This document shows positions 25,984 through 34,291 of a stretch of DNA of 64,000 bases, one piece after another. Each line of letters begins with the position of its first letter. Position 1 is the first letter of the stretch. Made by a program: the position numbers and the translations under genes. The DNA comes from Pseudomonas viridiflava (lineage in GTDB: Bacteria > Pseudomonadota > Gammaproteobacteria > Pseudomonadales > Pseudomonadaceae): NCBI RefSeq assembly GCF_900590755.1, contig NZ_UUOC01000035.1:1-64000 (forward strand), given 5' to 3'. Below the pieces are notes generated by a model, which made no database searches, was not told where the DNA came from, and worked only from the letters and a program-made list of their open reading frames with translations.

Positions 25984-28900
25984 GTGCGACCCTCCGGCTC
26001 CCAACGCATCGTCAAGGTACGCCGCGATTACAACAGCCTGGTCGCCGACGAGACCATGGAGGACTACGCCTTACGCTTCACCCCGAAATCCTTCCGCAAA
26101 TGGTCGGAATTCCGCATAGCCAACACCGCGGTCGGCGCGGTTTCGTTCCTCGCGCTGGAGGCCATCGGCGGTGCGCTGGTGATGAGTTACGGGTTCACCA
26201 ACACCTTGTGGGCGATCCTTGCCACGGCGCTGGTGATTTTCCTGACTGGCCTGCCAATCAGCTACTACGCGGCACGCTACGGCGTGGACATGGATCTACT
26301 GACCCGTGGCGCCGGTTTCGGCTACATCGGCTCGACCATCACCTCGCTGATTTACGCCAGTTTTACCTTCCTGTTTTTCGCCCTGGAAGCGGCGATCATG
26401 GCCCTGGCCATCGAGCTGTATTTCCAGATCCCCCTGGCCATGGCCTATGTGATTTGCTCAATCATCGTCATCCCGCTGGTGGCCTACGGCATCACCCTGA
26501 TCAGCCGTTTACAGATGTGGTCGCAGCCGTTGTGGCTGACCTTGCTGCTGGTGCCGTACATCTTTGTGATCTGGAAAAACCCCGAGGCCCTCACCGATCT
26601 GACCAGCTTTGCCGGGCGCGAAGGCGAAGGCGGCACCTTCAATCTGCTGTTCTTTGGTGCAGCCTTCAGCGTCGCGCTGTCATTGGTGACGCAGATCGGC
26701 GAACAGGTGGACTACCTGCGCTTTCTGCCGGAGAAAACCCGCAAGAACCGAAAACGCTGGTGGGCTGCGCTGTTGATGGCCGGGCCCGGCTGGATCATCC
26801 CCGGTGCGCTGAAAATCATGGCGGGGGCGTTTCTGGCTTTTCTCGCCCTGCAACACGAAGTGCCCATCGAACGCGCCGCCGAGCCGACGCAAATGTATCT
26901 GGTTGCGTTCCGCTACGTGTTCAGCTCCCCGGAGTGGGCATTGGCGGCCATGGTGCTGTTCGTGATCATCTCGCAGATCAAGATCAACCTGACCAACGCC
27001 TACGCCGGTTCCCTGGCCTGGTCGAACTTCTTTGCCCGGGTCACCCACAGCCATCCGGGCCGCGTGGTGTGGCTGGTGTTCAACGTCGCGATTGCCCTGA
27101 TCCTCATGGAGTTGGGGGTGTTCGACGCCATTGAACAAGTGCTGGGCCTGTACGCCAACGTGGCGATTGCCTGGATCGGCACCCTGGTGGCGGATCTGGT
27201 GATCAACAAACCGCTGGGTTTTTCACCCAAACACATCGAATTCAAACGCGCCCACCTGTACGACATCAACCCGGTGGGCGTCGGCGCAATGGCGATTGCT
27301 TCGCTGCTGTCCATCAGCGCCCATTTCGGGGCGTTCGGCGCACTGGCTCAGGCCGCGCCGCCACTGATTTCCCTGTGTACTGCACTGATCGTCGCGCCGT
27401 TGATCGCCTGGTGGACCAACGGCAAGTACTACATTGCCCGCACCAGCGACCCGCTGCAGTTGTTCCCACTGGGTCAGCAAAACAGCCTCAAGTGCGGGTT
27501 GTGCAGCAACGAATTCGAAACCCCCGACATGGCGTACTGCCCGGCCTACAGCTCACCGATCTGCTCCTTGTGTTGCTCGCTGGACGCCCGCTGCGCCGAC
27601 CAGTGCAAAAGCCGGGCGCGGCTGTCCATGCAGTTCGAGGACCTGGTCAGCAAGCTCTGGCCAAAACTGCCGCTGCACTATCTGCATACCCGGCTGGCGC
27701 AATACCTGGGTTTGCTGACCGTCTTGCTGCTGACCATTTCCGGGGCACTGGCGGTGATTTACGGCCAGGTGTCCCACAGCCTGATTGACCAGTCACCGGC
27801 GGTGCATCACACCTTGTTTCTGGCCTTTCTCAAGGCGTTTTTCACCCTTTGCGTATTCGCCGGAATTCTTGCCTGGTGGGTGGTGCTGACCCGGGAAAGC
27901 CGCCGCGTCGCCCTGGAAGAGTCAGACCGCCAGACCTCGCTGCTGATGCAGGAAATCGACGCCCACGACAAAACCGATCAGGCCCTGCAAGCCGCCAAGG
28001 AAGCCTCGGAAGCCGCCAACGCCGCGAAGAGCCGCTACGTCACCGGGCTGTCCCATGAACTGCGCACCCCGCTGAACAGCATTCTCGGCTTTACCCAGAT
28101 TCTGCAACGCGACCCCACTACCCCGCCCCATCAGCAAGACCCGCTGGCGACCATCCTGCGCAGTAGTTCGCACCTGCTGTCGCTGATCGACGGCTTGCTG
28201 GACGTCGCCAAGATCGAGGCCGGCAAGCTGCGCCTGGAGACCTCGGAAATTCTGTTCCAGGAATTCCTCCACGACCTGGAACAGATGTTCGCCCCCACGG
28301 CACGGGAAAAAGGTCTGACCTTTCGACTCGATATCGTTGGCCGCATGCCCGCCGTGGTGCGTGGCGATGAAAAGCGCGTGCGGCAAATCCTGATCAATCT
28401 ACTGGGCAACGCGGTGAATTTCACCGACAGCGGCGAAGTCTGCCTGCGGGTCAGCTATCGGCGGGAAACGGCGATCTTCGACATCATGGACACCGGCATC
28501 GGCATCGCGCCGGAGCAGATCGAGCGCATTTTCCAGCCCTTCGAGCGTGGCGGGCTGGTGCGTCAGGACAACGGCGTCGGCCTGGGGCTGACCATCACCC
28601 GCATGCTCACCTCGTTGATGGGCGGTGCGCTGTCGGTGACCAGCCAGCCCAATGAAGGCACGCACTTTCAGGTCCGGCTGTTTCTCTCCGAAGTGCGGGT
28701 GCCCAAGGCAGTGATCCATGTGGATCACGACGTCATCGGATATCAGGGTGAGCGGCGGCTGATTCTGGTGGTGGACGACCACATCGAACACCGCAAGGTC
28801 ATCAGCGGCATGCTCGCGCCGCTGGGTTTTGAAGTGGCCCAGGCGGCCAATGGTCAGGAAGCGATTCGCCAGGTGTCGCTGCTGCATCCGGACCTGATCC

Positions 28901-29385
28901 TCATGGACCTGTCGATGCCAGACATGGACGGCTGGGAAACCAGCCGCTTGATCCGCCGCAACGCCTTGTCACTGGCGCCGATCATTATTATTTCCGCCAA
29001 CGCCAATCCGTTCACCGACGACAAGGAGCGCAGCCTGCCCCAGATCGGCAATGACTATCTGGCCAAGCCGGTGCACATCCAGCAATTGCTTGAACGCATT
29101 CAGCATCACCTGCAACTGCAATGGCTGCGCCGGGTGCGCGCGCAACCGGTGGCCAAGTCTCCGTGGACGCTGCCACCGCGCCAGGACCTGCTGGATCTGT
29201 ATGAATTGTGCGGCCTGGGTTACGTACGCGGCATCCAGGCCAAACTCGACGCCATCGAACGTGACAGCACCACCAGCGCCAGCTTTGTCGCCGACCTGCG
29301 AACACTCGCCAAAGGTTTTCGTCTGGATGAACTCAGCCTGCACCTCAAGGAGGCCCTGAATGAACGCCCTGACCCCACCCGCTGA
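25984..29385 (+). CDS. NCS1 transporter-like hybrid histidine kinase/receiver
   Basis: 1133 residues. Residues about 20-490 form a 12-helix NCS1 (cytosine/hydantoin permease-like) domain. A Cys cluster follows (Cys504, 507, 519, 527, 530, 531, 537, 541), then two more membrane helices (about 573-593 and 611-633), a HisKA domain with His691 in LSHELRTPLN, an HATPase with DTGIGIAPEQ and GVGLGLTITR, a receiver with Asp975 in LILMDLSMPDMDG, and an 85-residue C-terminal tail. The GTG at 25984 has AGGA 10 bases upstream; an earlier ATG at 25750 would translate the REP. The design suggests a transporter-derived sensor of a small nitrogen compound, as in CbrA-type kinases. It overlaps the response regulator gene by 26 bases and is divergent from urtA. 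Confidence 0.88.
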   Translation: MRPSGSQRIVKVRRDYNSLVADETMEDYALRFTPKSFRKWSEFRIANTAVGAVSFLALEAIGGALVMSYGFTNTLWAILATALVIFLTGLPISYYAARYGVDMDLLTRGAGFGYIGSTITSLIYASFTFLFFALEAAIMALAIELYFQIPLAMAYVICSIIVIPLVAYGITLISRLQMWSQPLWLTLLLVPYIFVIWKNPEALTDLTSFAGREGEGGTFNLLFFGAAFSVALSLVTQIGEQVDYLRFLPEKTRKNRKRWWAALLMAGPGWIIPGALKIMAGAFLAFLALQHEVPIERAAEPTQMYLVAFRYVFSSPEWALAAMVLFVIISQIKINLTNAYAGSLAWSNFFARVTHSHPGRVVWLVFNVAIALILMELGVFDAIEQVLGLYANVAIAWIGTLVADLVINKPLGFSPKHIEFKRAHLYDINPVGVGAMAIASLLSISAHFGAFGALAQAAPPLISLCTALIVAPLIAWWTNGKYYIARTSDPLQLFPLGQQNSLKCGLCSNEFETPDMAYCPAYSSPICSLCCSLDARCADQCKSRARLSMQFEDLVSKLWPKLPLHYLHTRLAQYLGLLTVLLLTISGALAVIYGQVSHSLIDQSPAVHHTLFLAFLKAFFTLCVFAGILAWWVVLTRESRRVALEESDRQTSLLMQEIDAHDKTDQALQAAKEASEAANAAKSRYVTGLSHELRTPLNSILGFTQILQRDPTTPPHQQDPLATILRSSSHLLSLIDGLLDVAKIEAGKLRLETSEILFQEFLHDLEQMFAPTAREKGLTFRLDIVGRMPAVVRGDEKRVRQILINLLGNAVNFTDSGEVCLRVSYRRETAIFDIMDTGIGIAPEQIERIFQPFERGGLVRQDNGVGLGLTITRMLTSLMGGALSVTSQPNEGTHFQVRLFLSEVRVPKAVIHVDHDVIGYQGERRLILVVDDHIEHRKVISGMLAPLGFEVAQAANGQEAIRQVSLLHPDLILMDLSMPDMDGWETSRLIRRNALSLAPIIIISANANPFTDDKERSLPQIGNDYLAKPVHIQQLLERIQHHLQLQWLRRVRAQPVAKSPWTLPPRQDLLDLYELCGLGYVRGIQAKLDAIERDSTTSASFVADLRTLAKGFRLDELSLHLKEALNERPDPTR

Positions 29386-30037
29386 AAACGGCGTAATCCT
29401 GATCGTCGACGACACCCCGGACAATCTGGCGCTGCTGTCCGATGCCCTGGACGAAGCCGGTTACATGGTGCTGGTGGCGCTGGACGGCACCAGCGCCCTG
29501 AATCGCATTCAGCGCCGTCGCCCGGACCTGATCCTGCTGGACGCCATGATGCCCGGCCTGGATGGCTTCGAAACCTGCCGACGGATCAAGGCGCAACCAG
29601 ACAGCGCGAACATCCCGATCCTGTTCATGACCGCCCTCACCGACAGCGAACACGTGGTCAAAGGCTTCGAAGCCGGGGCCATCGATTACGTGACCAAACC
29701 CATCGTCTGCAACGAAGTCCTCGCCCGTGTCGCGTCCCACCTGCGCACCGCGCGCATCCTGCAATCGGCGCGGGAAGCTTCGCAATCAGCCAGCCTGGGC
29801 TTCGACGACAAACCCGCCTACGGCAAACTGTCCAGCCGCTTCCAGCTCACCGAACGGGAAATCGAAGTCCTGCGCTGGGTGTCCTGCGGCAAGACTAACA
29901 AAGACATCGGCGACATCCTGCAACTCAGCCCCCGCACGGTGAACAAGCATCTGGAACACATCTACATCAAGCTGGGGGTGGAGACGCGCACGGCAGCGAC
30001 GTCGGTGGCGTTGGCGGCGATGACGGATCGGGTTTGA
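29360..30037 (+). CDS. Response regulator, receiver plus LuxR HTH
   Basis: 225 residues: a receiver domain (about 10-127, Asp61 in LILLDAMMPGLDG, Lys in YVTKP) and a C-terminal LuxR/NarL-type helix-turn-helix (about 155-217, LTEREIEVLRWVSCGKTNKD). AAGGAGG precedes the ATG by about 6 bases inside the end of the kinase gene, so the two are translated together. It is the probable partner of the hybrid kinase and a likely activator of the divergent urt-fmd genes through the TACGTCA sites; that target is inference. Confidence 0.92.
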   Translation: MNALTPPAENGVILIVDDTPDNLALLSDALDEAGYMVLVALDGTSALNRIQRRRPDLILLDAMMPGLDGFETCRRIKAQPDSANIPILFMTALTDSEHVVKGFEAGAIDYVTKPIVCNEVLARVASHLRTARILQSAREASQSASLGFDDKPAYGKLSSRFQLTEREIEVLRWVSCGKTNKDIGDILQLSPRTVNKHLEHIYIKLGVETRTAATSVALAAMTDRV

Positions 30038-30079
30038 GTGCAAAAGATTTCGAATCTTGTGAGCGTTGTGTTGCCCAAT

Positions 30080-30101
30080 CTCTACGCACAACAACGTAGA
30101 G
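30080..30101 (+). promoter_or_regulatory. Hairpin in the leader of the 50-aa gene
   Basis: CTCTACG (30080-30086) pairs exactly with CGTAGAG (30095-30101) around an 8-base loop. It ends 8 bases before the start codon at 30110 and its right arm includes the purine-rich ribosome site, so folding would mask that site. It could also be the end of a terminator for the response regulator gene, but no T-run follows. Confidence 0.45.
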
Positions 30102-30109
30102 AAACCGTG

Positions 30110-30262
30110 ATGAGCCAGCCTGACAAAGACAAGGAATCAAAACGCGAAGACCTCGACCACAAACCGGAAAACGCCGGCAAGGTGGGCGAGAAGAACAAGC
30201 AACTCAACGAGAAAGGCGAACAGCCAAGGCCAGGGACGCCGCCGGATCCGAAGCAGGGTTGA
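30110..30262 (+). CDS. Small hydrophilic, probably disordered protein (50 aa)
   Basis: 50 residues, almost all charged or polar (Lys, Asp, Glu, Gln, Pro), with no hydrophobic core, no Cys and no signal. It begins MSQPDKDKESK and ends PGTPPDPKQG. Such short, Lys/Glu-rich proteins recur in pseudomonads and are often annotated as hypothetical; I know no function. The longer frame from 30038 lacks a ribosome site. It lies 72 bases after the response regulator and just before a REP pair. Confidence 0.6.
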   Translation: MSQPDKDKESKREDLDHKPENAGKVGEKNKQLNEKGEQPRPGTPPDPKQG

Positions 30263-30282
30263 CGGTTGCGGGAGTCTAACCA

Positions 30283-30371
30283 GTGGGACCGGCTTTAGCC
30301 GGGAAGGCGGCATTTCAGTCGATTAATAGAGCCGACTATGCCGCCCTCTTCCCGGCTAAAGCCGGTCCCAC
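30283..30371. repeat. REP doublet, class B
   Basis: Inverted pair of the GGGACCGGCTTTAGCCGGGA core in the space between the convergent small gene and the metallo-hydrolase gene. Confidence 0.9.
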
Positions 30372-30405
30372 AAGATAGTGCGACATCCAAATGCGCAGCT
30401 ATCAC

Positions 30406-31488
30406 TCAGGCATGCCGCCGCACGCACCTGAATCCGTGCATCTTCTCCACCGGCACTTCCCGCACCCCTTCCACCCCCAGCCACCATGCATTTCCGCGGC
30501 AAGGGTATTGCACGTAAAACGGTTGGCCCATCTGTGGCGTCGTGATCGTCACGTTCTGTTCCCAGGCCAGGGCAATGATGCGGTCAAAGGGTTCGTGCCA
30601 GGCGTGCATGGCGAGGTCGAAGGTGCCGTTGTGGATCGGCAGCAGCCACTTTCCGCGCAGGTCGATATGCGCTTGCAGGGTTTCTTCGGGTTGCATATGC
30701 ACATCAGGCCACTGGACGTTATAGGCGCCGGTTTCCATCAGGGTCAGGTCAAACGGGCCGTATTGCTCGCCGATGGTCTTGAAGCCGTCGAAGTAGCCGG
30801 TGTCGCCGCTGAAAAAGATCCGCTGGTTTTCATCGTGCATGACCCAGGACGCCCACAACGTGCGGTTGCCATCCAGCAGCGAGCGACCCGAGAAGTGCTG
30901 GGAAGGCGTGGCCACGAACTGCATGCCGTGCACTTCAGTGGATTGCCACCAGTCAAGCTGGGTGATTTTTTCAGCAGGCACGCCCCACTCCATCAAGGTA
31001 TCGCCCACGCCCAAGGGCGTCAGGAAATGCTTGGTCTTGGCCTCCAGGGCCTTGATGGTCATGTGATCCAGATGGTCATAGTGGTTGTGGGACAGGATCA
31101 CCGCTTCCAGAGGCGGCAATTCTTCAAGGCTGATGGGCGGCTGATGAAAGCGCTGCGGCCCGGCCCATTGCACGGGAGACGCACGCTCGGCGAATACCGG
31201 ATCAGTCAGCCAGAACACACCGCGCATTTTCAGCAACACCGTGGAATGGCCCAGGCGATAGACCGTGTAGTCGGGCGCGGCGAGCAATTGCTGACGGGAT
31301 AGCGGCTGCACCGGGACTTCACCTGCCGGCCGGGTCGACTTGGGCTTGTTGAACAGCATGTCCCAGAAAATGCCCAGGGTTTTGGTAAAGCCCATTTGAC
31401 TCATGGCCACCGGGTTGCGATACCGGCCCTCGTGCTTTTGCAGGGTGGGCAATGGCTGAGCTGACTGGGTTTTACTGATAGTGGCCAT
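30406..31488 (-). CDS. Metallo-beta-lactamase-fold hydrolase (NAPE-PLD/UlaG-like)
   Basis: 360 residues. The metal-binding motif HNHYDH occupies residues 134-139 (ILSHNHYDHLD), and further metal ligands are expected in FSGDTGYFDG and near the C-terminal LPIHNGTFDLAMH. The overall layout, with GHSTVLLKMRGVFWLTDPVF before the motif, matches the NAPE-PLD/RomA-like branch of the fold, probably a cytoplasmic phosphodiesterase or lactonase-like enzyme. The substrate is unknown. It is divergent from a TetR regulator with a palindrome between them, so it is probably TetR-repressed. Confidence 0.85.
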   Translation of the reverse strand: MATISKTQSAQPLPTLQKHEGRYRNPVAMSQMGFTKTLGIFWDMLFNKPKSTRPAGEVPVQPLSRQQLLAAPDYTVYRLGHSTVLLKMRGVFWLTDPVFAERASPVQWAGPQRFHQPPISLEELPPLEAVILSHNHYDHLDHMTIKALEAKTKHFLTPLGVGDTLMEWGVPAEKITQLDWWQSTEVHGMQFVATPSQHFSGRSLLDGNRTLWASWVMHDENQRIFFSGDTGYFDGFKTIGEQYGPFDLTLMETGAYNVQWPDVHMQPEETLQAHIDLRGKWLLPIHNGTFDLAMHAWHEPFDRIIALAWEQNVTITTPQMGQPFYVQYPCRGNAWWLGVEGVREVPVEKMHGFRCVRRHA

Positions 31489-31517
31489 GGTCTGCTGACT
31501 CCTTCGCGATGAAAAAC

Positions 31518-31589
31518 TGTAGGAGCTGCCGCAGGCTGCGAATTAATCGACCTGACAAAATCGCTTCGCAGCCTGCGGCAGCTCCTACA
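31518..31589. repeat. REP doublet, class A
   Basis: Inverted pair of the class A core between the divergent metallo-hydrolase and tetR genes, about 30 bases upstream of the hydrolase start codon. It would lie in the 5' leader of that gene if transcription starts at the palindrome near 31615. Confidence 0.9.
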
Positions 31590-31607
31590 GGTGTAACGGG
31601 AATTTAC

Positions 31608-31622
31608 ACTACACGGTGTAGT
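31608..31622. promoter_or_regulatory. Perfect 15-base palindrome, candidate TetR operator
   Basis: ACTACAC-G-GTGTAGT is a perfect palindrome of 7-base arms around one central base. It lies in the divergent space between the metallo-hydrolase (start 31488) and tetR (start 31702). Its size and position fit a TetR-family dimer site controlling one or both genes. A related sequence, GTGTACTT, occurs near 31663. Confidence 0.6.
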
Positions 31623-31701
31623 TTTAAGCTTGCATGATCTGTAACGACAAGTAAACTGCCGAGTGTACTTTCTTTTTATACACCTGTTTGAAGCGAGATC
31701 T

Positions 31702-32328
31702 ATGACAGCTCCAGCCCTGCGCCTTACTGACCGAAAACGCGAAGCCATCGTGCTGGCAGCCATTGCCGAGTTTCGTGATCACGGTTTTGAAGTGACCAGC
31801 ATGGACCGCATTGCTGCCAGGGCCGAGGTCTCTAAACGCACGGTGTATAACCACTTCCCCAGCAAAGAAGAGCTGTTCGCCGAAATTCTCCAGCGCCTGT
31901 GGTGCCGGATTGGTGAGATCCCCGATTCAATCTACCGCCCCGGCATTTCATTACGTGCTCAGCTGCGCGCCATGCTCCAGGCAAAGATGAAAACTCTTTC
32001 CGACATCAACTGCCTGGACCTGGCCCGAGTCGCGCTGGGCGCCACGATCCATTCGCCAGACCGTGCTCAAGCTTGGCTGGCAAGGCTGGATGAGCGGGAA
32101 GAAACCTTCGCCGTCTGGATCCGCGATGCCCAGGCCGATGGACGCCTCAAACCCGCCGACCCGACCTTCGCCGCCACGCAGATGCACGGTTTGCTCAAAG
32201 GCTTCGTGTTCTGGCCACAAGTGACTTTCAACAAACCGATCCTCAGTCCGGAGGAACAGAACCAGGTCATCGAGTCTGCCCTGGATCTGTTTCTCGGCTG
32301 GTATGAGATCCCTACGCAGAACGCCTAA
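31702..32328 (+). CDS. TetR family transcriptional regulator
   Basis: 208 residues. The N-terminal TetR helix-turn-helix (about 12-60, with MDRIAARAEVSKRTVYNHF) is followed by an all-helical ligand domain of the TetR_C_7/AefR type. The ATG at 31702 was chosen because the upstream part of the frame encodes a region with no family match; the ribosome site is weak (GCGAG). It is divergent from the metallo-hydrolase gene and overlaps the convergent isonitrile hydratase gene by four bases at their ends. It probably represses its own gene and the hydrolase. Confidence 0.88.
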   Translation: MTAPALRLTDRKREAIVLAAIAEFRDHGFEVTSMDRIAARAEVSKRTVYNHFPSKEELFAEILQRLWCRIGEIPDSIYRPGISLRAQLRAMLQAKMKTLSDINCLDLARVALGATIHSPDRAQAWLARLDEREETFAVWIRDAQADGRLKPADPTFAATQMHGLLKGFVFWPQVTFNKPILSPEEQNQVIESALDLFLGWYEIPTQNA

Positions 32329-33002
32329 CCCTGGGCGGCAACCCGCTCAACCGCTGCACGTCGCCGGGCCATTAACGCCTGCCCACGTTCCAGAGCCAGC
32401 GCCTGCACTTCGGCCGGGGCTGTATCGGGATGACCAGCGTTGAACGGGGGCGCAGGCGCGTATTCCAGCTGCAGTTGCACGGTCTGGGCCACCCGATCGC
32501 CAAACAGCTCGCTGACCAGAGTCAGGGCAAAATCAATCCCGGCTGTCACCCCGCCACCGCTGATCAGATTGCCATCGCGCACCACCCGCTCATGTACTGC
32601 GATTGCTCCAAAACGCTCCAGCAAATCATGTGACGCCCAATGGGTCGTCGCCCGCCTGCCCTTGAGCAACCCAGCGGCGCCGAGCACCAGCGCACCGGTG
32701 CAAACCGAGGTCAGGTATTTCACGGTACTGGCTTGCTGACGAATGAAGTCCAGCGTCTGGGCATCCTCCAGCAAGGCATCAATGCCCTGCCCGCCCGGGA
32801 TGCACAGCACGTCAAGCGCTGGGCAGTCCGCAAACGTCTGAGTGGGTTTGAGCAGCAGCCCGGTACTGGCCAGCACTGAGTCCCGGTCTTTCCAGATCAG
32901 ATGCACGGTTACGCCGGGCACTGTGGCAAACACTTCGAAAGGTCCGGTGAGGTCCAGTTGCTGGACCTTGGGAAATACGAGCAAACCGATATGCAGGGTC
33001 AT
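32325..33002 (-). CDS. inhA: Isonitrile hydratase InhA (DJ-1/PfpI family)
   Basis: 225-residue DJ-1/PfpI-fold enzyme. The nucleophile elbow reads TSVCTGALVLGAAGLL with Cys at residue 101, the same number as the essential Cys101 reported for P. putida isonitrile hydratase, and the length is close (about 228). That enzyme hydrates isonitriles to N-substituted formamides. The start at 33002 (MTLHIGLLVFP) matches the family; the open frame to 33047 is longer without a ribosome site. Divergent from a GlxA-type regulator, as expected for inhA/inhR. A generic DJ-1 protein remains possible. Confidence 0.82.
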   Translation of the reverse strand: MTLHIGLLVFPKVQQLDLTGPFEVFATVPGVTVHLIWKDRDSVLASTGLLLKPTQTFADCPALDVLCIPGGQGIDALLEDAQTLDFIRQQASTVKYLTSVCTGALVLGAAGLLKGRRATTHWASHDLLERFGAIAVHERVVRDGNLISGGGVTAGIDFALTLVSELFGDRVAQTVQLQLEYAPAPPFNAGHPDTAPAEVQALALERGQALMARRRAAVERVAAQG

Positions 33003-33055
33003 GGGAAGTCCGTTTGAAGTTGAGGTAGACGCCATGACTCTAGCCACTTAGGCTT

Positions 33056-33069
33056 TGGCGGATACGCCA
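33056..33069. promoter_or_regulatory. Inverted repeat between inhA and its regulator
   Basis: TGGCG (33056-33060) and CGCCA (33065-33069) flank GATA. A further CGCCA follows near 33086. Repeated CGCCA/TGGCG motifs in the 108-base divergent region could be sites for the AraC-type regulator. The evidence is only the pattern and position. Confidence 0.35.
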
Positions 33070-33110
33070 GACATCCAACCAATCACGCCAAAACTGCCGG
33101 ATCCCTGCTC

Positions 33111-34109
33111 ATGCCCGATCAACCTAGAATTGTGCACATCCTGGCGTTTCCCAATGTCCAGGTGCTGGATGTCTGCGGGCCGCTGCAGGTCTTTGCCTCC
33201 GCCAACCTGCAAGCCCAGCAGCAAGGTTTACCCACGCCGTACAGGATGAAGGTCATCGCAGCACAGGATCAGGCGGTGCAGTCCTCGGCGGGATTGGGTT
33301 TACAGACCTGGCCTTTGCCACCATCCGGCGAGCCAAGCGATACGTTGATCGTCGCCGGTGGGCGCGGCGTACAGGTGGCAGCCAGCGATGCCGATCTGGT
33401 GGCCTGGCTGCATGATCGCGCCAGCGCCGCCAGACGTGTTGCCTCGGTATGCAGCGGCGCGTTTCTGCTGGCGGCAACCGGCCTGCTCAACGGCCGTCGG
33501 GTGGTGACGCACTGGCACAGCTGCGAGGCGTTGGCCCGGCTCTACCCTGCGTTGCGGGTCGACCCTGATCCGATTTTCATCAACGACCACGGTTTCTGGA
33601 CCTCGGCCGGGGTTACCGCCGGTATCGACCTGGCGCTGGCCCTGGTGGAAGAAGACTTGGGCCATGCCATGGCACTGGCGGTGGCTCGGGACCTGGTGGT
33701 GTTCCTCAAACGTCCCGGGGGACAGTCGCAGTTCAGCGCCACCTTGTCGATGCAACAGGCCAGTGCCAGCAATGACGGGCGATTTGCCGAACTGCATGGC
33801 TGGATCATCGAGAACCTGACCAGCGATCTGAGCGTCGCGTCCCTTGCGGCACAGGTTCGCATGAGCGAGCGCAGCTTCGTACGTCACTACCGGGCACAGA
33901 CTGGCAACACCCCAGCCAAAGCCATCGAACAACTGCGCGTCGAGGCGGCCCGACGCCTGCTGGCCGATAGCTCGCTGCCCGTCAAACGCATCGCCTCACG
34001 CTGCGGATTCGGCAGTGAAGAAACCCTGCGTCGCAGCTTCCTGCGGACCCTGAACGTTACGCCCCATGCTTATCGGGAGAGGTTTAGTGAACAAATGGGA
34101 GATGGCTAA
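33111..34109 (+). CDS. GlxA family regulator (DJ-1/PfpI domain plus AraC HTH)
   Basis: 332 residues: an N-terminal DJ-1/PfpI-like domain (about 8-190, with SVCSGAFLLAATGLLNGR) and a C-terminal AraC double helix-turn-helix (about 225-320, ending CGFGSEETLRRSFLRTLNVTPHAYR). The architecture is that of GlxA/FtrA-type regulators. Its DJ-1 domain is clearly related to the divergent InhA enzyme, so it may bind the same or a related ligand and activate inhA, like InhR in P. putida. Confidence 0.9.
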   Translation: MPDQPRIVHILAFPNVQVLDVCGPLQVFASANLQAQQQGLPTPYRMKVIAAQDQAVQSSAGLGLQTWPLPPSGEPSDTLIVAGGRGVQVAASDADLVAWLHDRASAARRVASVCSGAFLLAATGLLNGRRVVTHWHSCEALARLYPALRVDPDPIFINDHGFWTSAGVTAGIDLALALVEEDLGHAMALAVARDLVVFLKRPGGQSQFSATLSMQQASASNDGRFAELHGWIIENLTSDLSVASLAAQVRMSERSFVRHYRAQTGNTPAKAIEQLRVEAARRLLADSSLPVKRIASRCGFGSEETLRRSFLRTLNVTPHAYRERFSEQMGDG

Positions 34110-34115
34110 CCTCCA

Positions 34116-34205
34116 GTGGGACCGGCTTTAGCCGGGAAGAGGCAAGTAGATTCACCCCATTTGCGTCGCTTGACAGGCCGTCTTCCCGGCTAAAGCCGGT
34201 CCCAC
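34116..34205. repeat. REP doublet, class B
   Basis: Inverted pair of the GGGACCGGCTTTAGCCGGGA core directly downstream of the glxA-type regulator gene. Confidence 0.9.
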
Positions 34206-34227
34206 AAATTTTCTACACCGCCCCAAA

Positions 34228-34291
34228 GAAAACTATTTTCATATGTTGTTTTTTATTTCAATTTTCGTGTAATTTATTTTCATCACGAAAA
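34228..34291 (+). promoter_or_regulatory. Two AT-rich inverted repeats, candidate RpiR operators
   Basis: GAAAA-CTA-TTTTC (34228-34240) is a perfect inverted repeat, and TTTTCGTG (34262-34269) pairs exactly with CACGAAAA (34284-34291) across 14 bases. Both lie in the AT-rich promoter region of the GntP/RpiR/D-aminoacylase operon. MurR/RpiR regulators often bind GAAA/TTTC-type palindromes, so autoregulation by the operon's own regulator is likely but inferred. Confidence 0.45.

Noticed and set aside
30391..31302. 303-codon plus-strand open frame across the metallo-hydrolase
   Set aside because: Antisense shadow; the minus-strand gene has an intact HNHYDH motif.
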